From NCBI GenBank assembly GCA_018060635.1, contig JAGOVR010000089.1:1-6389 (forward strand): DNA of 6,389 nt, written 5' to 3'. The notes beneath the pieces are model-generated. The model saw nothing but the letters and a program-made list of their open reading frames with translations. It did no database searches and was not told the DNA's origin. This DNA is from Bacteriovoracaceae bacterium (GTDB lineage Bacteria; Bdellovibrionota; Bacteriovoracia; Bacteriovoracales; Bacteriovoracaceae). Below are positions 1 to 6,389 of the stretch, one piece after another; position 1 is the stretch's first letter; every line of letters starts with the position of its first letter. The position numbers and the translations under genes were made by a program.

Positions 1-408
1 AAGGATTGTCGCAGGAAAAAAAAGGTAGAAAAAAAATTGTTCAAATGAAGAAGATTGTGATTTGTGTTGAGCCCTATAAAAGACATAATGGATACAGCGA
101 AGAATAAAAAAACTAGCTCCCACCCAAGGGACAATGCCATGTTCTAAATTTAGATGACTTAAACTTGCACGGAAGATAAGAAAAGAAGCAAATAATATTA
201 TCGAGAGAAGAAACGTAGGTGCTTTTGTAAATCGATAGGTGATTAACGCTAAGATAAAACAAAAGAGAGCAGAAAAAGGTGCAAAAATAAACCAAGTGAT
301 AAAACCAATAAAAGTGGCAAGACGTAGACGCCATGTTTTAGGTGTAAGCCAGTAGAGAAGAGTAAAAAAAATTAAGATTAAAAAAAAGTAAGGATGTTGT
401 AAGTTCAT
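1..408 (-). CDS. MBOAT-family membrane acyltransferase (DltB/AlgI-like), N-terminal part, cut by window edge
   Basis: The first 136 residues are visible; the rest, including the expected catalytic histidine, lies beyond the left edge. The visible part is almost all hydrophobic, with likely membrane segments near residues 7-20, 31-58, 66-80, 92-110 and 121-136. Residues 96-111 (VGASFFILRCIHYVFY) and the later FEQFFFYLFFP match the MBOAT pattern of a Gly-x-Ser-Phe-Phe-x-x-Arg helix, then a short loop, then a Phe-Phe-Pro helix. MBOAT proteins of the DltB/AlgI/PatA type move an acyl group from a cytoplasmic donor through the membrane to an extracytoplasmic acceptor, working with an SGNH partner. 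That partner is encoded immediately upstream here. The ATG at 408-406 overlaps the upstream TGA stop as ATGA, and no strong Shine-Dalgarno is seen, so translation is probably coupled. A different reading frame (113-334) is open but lies wholly inside this gene. The family call is confident; substrate and acceptor are inference. Confidence 0.88.
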   Translation of the reverse strand, partial: MNLQHPYFFLILIFFTLLYWLTPKTWRLRLATFIGFITWFIFAPFSALFCFILALITYRFTKAPTFLLSIILFASFLIFRASLSHLNLEHGIVPWVGASFFILRCIHYVFYRAQHKSQSSSFEQFFFYLFFPATIL

Positions 409-3400
409 GGAGAGATATCCAAAAGTGTTTTATCTATTTTTTCTATAAGGAGAGGAGCAAAATAATTGCGACCTGCAAGGTTCATATGTGCTTCATCTTC
501 ACAGTAGAAATCCTTATGGGAAGGCATAGAGAAATTCCAGTATTCAATTCCTGCTTTTTGAGAAATCTCTTGTAATGTCTGACGTCTTTTTTGTAAAGTT
601 TCTTTTAATTTAGACTCTAAAAGAGAAAAACGAGGGATATCTAAAAGAACGACATGAGTTCCTGCTTTCTGGAAACGATCAATCCAATACATTAAACTTT
701 TTTTATGACGAGTGGTTATTTTGCCTAACATCTGCTGATAGATAAGAATGTCATCATCTCTTTTGGCAGAACATCGTGGACGAGCAGTTACTTTCTTTTT
801 TACCAGAGGCTGTGGCATTGGTTTTAGAACAAGGTCTCTTATTTTTAATCGAATATGCTCTCTAAAATTAAGCCACTGATTTTCAGTAGAATTATTAAAA
901 AGACCTTCGTGGATCAGAAGAAGTGTAGGTGGGTTCTTAATGGTAATTTCTAGTGCAGGTGCAATATCATGCCATGCTCCTCCTAAACTATTACAAAAAT
1001 GCCAATCTCCTTCAGTAAAATTTTTAGCAAAATCTGTTTGAGGTTCTATTCCATAAGTAAGTAAGGATGTACCCAGTGCAATAACACGATATTTTTTCAG
1101 GAGAGGTTGTTGGGCTATTTGTGTAAGGCAATTTTGAGCTTTATGAAAAGTAGAGAGACTTAATGCATTTCTTTCTTTGGCAGTCCAAATCCATAAAAGA
1201 AAAAAAATAAAAGTAACTAAAAAAAAAGTCATGAGCCACACACGAAGAGGAGGAGCGTTCTCTGTATTTATATGAGGGTCAAGCATGGGAAAGAATTCTC
1301 TCTACAACTTGCAGGGTGGATTTAAGATCAGTTATGGATAAAATATCAGTATTACTTATATTAATGGCAAATTCTTTTTCCAGAGATACAATGAATTCAA
1401 TATGGGCCAAAGAATCCCATCCCGCCGTGTTATGAGGGCCGGAAGACATATTTAAATTTTCTCTTGGGGTTTTAAAAACTTGTGTGGCCAAAGATAAAAT
1501 AGTTTCATAATAATTTTTTTCTTGTTTTGATAGAGAAGGAATGGCAAGACACATTTCCTTAAGTGTTTCTATTCGTACTTTTCCAGAGGGTCCATAAGGA
1601 AGTTCAGTCAAAAAATAAATATGTCGAGGAATTTTATAAGAAGGAAGAAATAAGCGGCAATGTTCAATCACATCTACTTCAGTAAGAATCGCATCTTTGG
1701 AGAGGACTACTGCCGATACAGCGATCCATTCCCAATCAGGGTGAGCTAGGGCAAAGGTGGCAACGGCTTGAATCTGAGGATGTTTGGCAATTACATCATC
1801 TACTTCTTGAGGGTGAATATTATGTCCTCCACAAACAATAATATTTTTTAAACGACCCAAAAAATAAATAAATCCATCTGAATCTGCTTTAACCAAATCT
1901 CCTGTATGTAACCACTCATCTGGCATGGCTTTTTGTGTTTCTAACTCATTTTTATAATAACCACTCATTAAGTTTTTTCCACAGAGAAGGAGTTGTCCTG
2001 TTTCTCCTTGAGAAACATTTTTACCAATGGAATCCACAATGCGGATAGCGCAGTCAACAGGTTTACCGATAGTCCCTATTTTACGAGTATGTTCATGAGG
2101 GCCACAGAAAATCCCACCAGCGACAGTTTCTGTTAAACCATAGGTGTTACAGATTTTAACTTTAAAATGTTCTTCAAATTTACGCCAAAGATTTTCATCT
2201 AGAAATCCTGCCGTAGAAATAATATGTGAAAATTCTGGAAAATTAAAAGAATCATTTTGTGCAGACCCTAAACGTAAAATTAAGGAAAGCAAAGTAGGAA
2301 CTGCTATGAAGTGAGTGATAGACCTTGCATAAATTTGATCTAAAAAATAAGGGATGTGACTAGGATTAAAACTCAGCGGTCGATAAACACTTGCACCACT
2401 AAAAAAAGCCACCAAAGGACCTTGGACTAAACCATCAGCATGATGAAAAGGAAGAGGATTTAACAAGCGAGAGAGAGAGTTGTAGCGATGTTGTTGTGAC
2501 AAGGTATGGAGGTGAGCATCGAGAGCTCGGTGACTTATTTGTACGGCTTTAGGTAAACTGGTAGAGCCAGAGGTAAAGAAGATAAGAGCAATATCTTCTG
2601 GATGGATGTTCGGATCTCTTGACTCACATTTTTCCACTTGATCTATTTCTGAAAAAAAACCTTGAAGTGGTTCCTGAGAATTTCCTAGTAACCTCTTAAA
2701 TAATGTTCCTTTTTTTTCCACAGGTTCTGGGTTTATAATCCAGTTTTTTTTACTTTGCTTCCAACGATTTTCAATTTGCTGATCGACAATAACTAAATCT
2801 GGTTCAAATTTTTGCAGGAGTTCTTGAGCAGAAGCGTGAGGAAGTTCAGGATCGGCAATCATTACGGTGAGTCCCAAACTACAGGCCCCCATAAGTAAAC
2901 ATAAGAAATGATGTTCGTTAGTTACTGCTAGTAAAATATGCTGTTTATTTTCTAGTTTTTTTTCTTGAAGTAGAGTTTTTATCTTCGCTACTTTTTTACA
3001 CAAATCCCCATAAGTTAATTGCTCTTTGTCTGTCAAAAGAGCCAGATGGTGAGGGGCAAAAGTATGAATAGAATTCAACCAAAGAGGAAGCATGAGAGTC
3101 CTTCATATCTTAAATTTAAATTGTTCTCGTAGAACACCAAGAGCAATCTTACCATTAGAAGTTTTAGGAAATGAAGTCACTCTTTCAATATATTTGGGCA
3201 TAAATTGCGGATTTATTTTTTCAGCTAGCCACTGGCGTAACGTACCATCCCATTCAGTAGGAACCTGATGATAAGTTGTGACTAATGCATATAAAATATC
3301 ACCATTTTCGCTGGGAATAGTAAAGGCTACAGCCTCATCTATTTCGGGATGAGTTTTTAGTAATGATTCCAGAGATCCCAGATAGAAAATGAGTCCTTGT

Positions 3401-6389
3401 CTGGTTTTAATCATACCATCCGTTCGGTCCACGAGAATAAAATGCCTATCTTTAAGATAGGCCAAGTCACCTGTGCGTAACCAACCTTCTCGCAAACGTT
3501 TTTGAGTTCTCTCAGGGTTATCAAAATATTTCAACATGAGATTTGGACTATAAACTTCTATTTCTCCTATTATTTGATCAGTTATTATTTCTTGTCCTGA
3601 TTCATCTATGAGGCGGAAATAACAATTAACAGGAATGCCAATATCTCCTTCTTCTATAGGTTCCATGCAAGGGGTGAGTAAAGCACAAACGCCTCCTGTT
3701 TCGGTGAGTCCGTAGTATCCATGAATAGGAATACTTAGCATTTGCTCAACCTCATTTTTTACATGACGAGGTAAGGTGGCCCCTGTGCACAATATTTTTT
3801 TTAAAGGATAAAAATTTATTTTTTGAGATGCTGTTCGTAAAGTTTGTATAAAAGCAGGGACAGCAGAAAGAACGGTGATCTGATCACGAAGACACACTTG
3901 GCTAGCTGTTTTAGGGTGAACAAAATGTCTAGGATGAGGTGTGACTAATTGTGCGCCTACTTTTAAAGGAAGAACGCAGGTATTTCTAAGACCACTCATG
4001 GTATGTAATCCTCCAGGACAACAAATAACGTCTTGAGAGGTGAGTTGATAGGTTTGAGCAAGAGTTGTGGCCCCTCGATAAAGAGAGCCGTGACTTATTT
4101 CAACACCTTTGGGTTCTCCTGTGCTTCCCGAAGTAAAGAGTATAACCGCAGGATCAGATTCTTGCAGGGGAGTCGGGATAATATTTTTTCCTAAATGTTG
4201 AGTTATAAGTTCTGTTAATAAAGAATGAGGTAATATTCTGTTCTTATCTTTAAACAAGGTACAATTTAAGAAAGGAGTTTGATGTTGTTCAAAAGAAGAT
4301 GCTTCATCTCGCAGAATAAGAATAGGGTTTAATTTTTTAATAAGTTCTTCGGCTTGATGAAAAGGAATAAGAGGATCCAAAGGAACAACTATGGCACCAC
4401 AAAGCCAAGCGGCCCAAATAGCAAAGATAGCTTCCGCATGAGGTGTTGCTATAAAGACAATAGTGCTTCCTGTTGTTACGTTTAAGTCTTTCAAAAAATG
4501 CTGGATGGCACTTACAATAGTGTTTATGTCATGTGCTTTAAAGGCAGAGCCGTCTTCTGCTTTTAAAAGAATACGATCATCGTTAGTTTGAATGATTTGA
4601 GACCAAAGAGATTCAAATGTTTGTTGTTCAAGGAGAGGAATAATTTCTCTTTCTGTATAAAATTTTTGCAGTTGAAACATAGCAGGACTTAGAGCAGGCG
4701 TTATGATTAACTCTAGATTTTCCATTTCTTGGGCATATTGTTTAATTTCGTCATGAGAGATCTTTAATTTTTTTGCAATTTGTTCCCAGCTTGCCCCCAT
4801 TTTTATCCAAATTAAAATTTGTTTTTGTTTTGATGATAATTTATAAGGGAGAATATTTTTTAAACGATTTTCATAACAAGGATGACGGCTTAAGAGTTCA
4901 GAAAAGTCTTCTTTATTTATGACTAGTTCACCATGGAGATCAATGTTAAAAATAGGGTTATACAGAGGTCTTAAATTTAAGGAAAAAGAAAAAGGAGAAG
5001 GTGTTAGGGGTAGATGAGCAAGAGAGGATTGGATAATCGCAATGAAACCGTTGTAATGTTTCATGCTGGACTGATCTTTGAGAGGTTCAGCTTGTGTTAA
5101 TTCAAAAAGATGTCGTTCATTTAGAACATAGGCTTGTTTTCCTGTCCCTTCTAGATTTTTTTTAAAATAATTTTGATACTCTGTTCCATGAATTTGAGTT
5201 CCTCCACGATCGAAATAAGGCACAGGTTGAGCATTACTCAAATGGACATGAGGAAAAAAAAGAGCACCATGGGTGTGATTAACTCTTAAACAATCAGTTA
5301 AAAAAACAGCAGGATAACGGTGTAGAGAATCGAGGGCATAAATAAAAGAGAAACTTTCGTTTTCAAAAGGAATTCCAAAACTAGGATTAAAAAAAATAAT
5401 ATCCCAGTTGGCAGGTCTTTTTTCTGAACTTAACCAATAGTTAAAACCTTCATAACCTAAAACACCGTGATTGCCTTCCCATAGCGAAACAATTTTTTGT
5501 TCAGGAAAAAGCTCTGCAAGCATAGCTCCAGAAAAACCAGTGCGAGACCACGTATCTAAGATGAGATCCCCTTTTTTTAAATGAGCCTTTATATGATTAA
5601 GCAGAGGATAGAGAGCTCTTGTAGATTCATTGAACGGTTGAAAGGCGGCGTAAATATCATAAGAGCGTTTGCTGTAAGTTTTTAATCTTTCTTGATAGGT
5701 TGCAATTTTAGGTAAGAGTTGACTCTCTATTTTTTGTAATTCTTTTAGCGTATATGCTTGGGCAGAGTTTAGAGTTTCTTGTCCATATAAAAATCCTCGT
5801 ATGATCGGTAAAGTTATTTTACAGGTTGTACAAGTTAAGGATCCATAATCAATTTTTTCATTTTTTTTATAAAGGATAGAGAGGTTGAATAATTTTGAGC
5901 AACTTTTACAAACTATTTTTTGGGCAATTAATTCGTTCATAATTTTATTCTAGATAAACATTAGAGGAATATTATAAGTATTTGATTTTTAATGATAAGT
6001 AAATATAGATATGAGAAAAGGGGACATTTTTGCACTTCTTTTAAAAATTTAAAAGCTTGTTAAGATGGAAGAACTTTATTTTTTATAGCAAGAGGAGAGA
6101 GATATGAAATTCAAAATAGCCGTTCTTATTTTATTATCAGTTGTCATGAGTGTGAATGCGAATATAAACACAGGAAGAGAGGAGAATTCTTCTCAGGCTT
6201 TTAATATTCTTTCTCCCAAGTCCCAAAATCTGTTAGTTGATTTTTGTGAAGTTTATAATGAGTATGTTGTTTTACAAAAATTAATGGATATTTATCCTGC
6301 TCCTGCAAATAAGGTCTATGGCGAAAGTGATCAAGGAGAATTCCCTTTATCTTATCAGACGGTACCAGTTCTTGTTTCACAAATAGTAG

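Overview
The window is AT-rich (GC well under half by eye) and compactly coded, with poly-A/T runs inside genes. The envelope machinery suggests a bacterium, probably Gram-negative and possibly host-associated. No rRNA, tRNA or housekeeping marker is present, so the taxon cannot be fixed.

Layout. Bases 1-5940 hold one minus-strand transcription unit, read from right to left. It begins at 5940 with a 945-residue fusion protein: a zinc ribbon, a degenerate methyltransferase-like domain, a winged-helix-like linker and an adenylate-forming ligase. Nine bases later comes a 604-residue adenylate-forming ligase with a C-terminal carrier-protein domain. An 8-base overlap leads into a 293-residue SGNH-like protein with one N-terminal membrane anchor. 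A 4-base ATGA overlap then leads into an MBOAT-family acyltransferase, which runs off the left edge after 136 residues. Bases 5941-6103 are a short divergent intergenic region with a good promoter candidate for the operon. A plus-strand gene for a small exported protein of unknown function starts at 6104 and runs off the right edge.

How the genes may work together. Ligase, carrier, MBOAT and membrane-anchored SGNH protein are the same four activities as DltA, DltC, DltB and DltD of the D-alanylation (dlt) pathway. The likely scheme is as follows. A carboxylic acid is activated as an acyl adenylate in the cytoplasm and loaded on the phosphopantetheine arm of the fused carrier domain. The MBOAT protein hands it across the membrane, and the SGNH protein transfers it to an envelope or extracellular acceptor.

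Two things set this locus apart from dlt. It encodes two different adenylating enzymes but only one visible carrier domain. The first enzyme is fused to a methyltransferase-like module whose SAM-binding glycine motif looks broken. Neither ligase shows the Phe-Asp-x-Ser amino-anchoring motif typical of amino-acid-activating adenylation domains, so the transferred group may not be D-alanine. The acyl donor, the acceptor and the role of the fusion protein are unknown.
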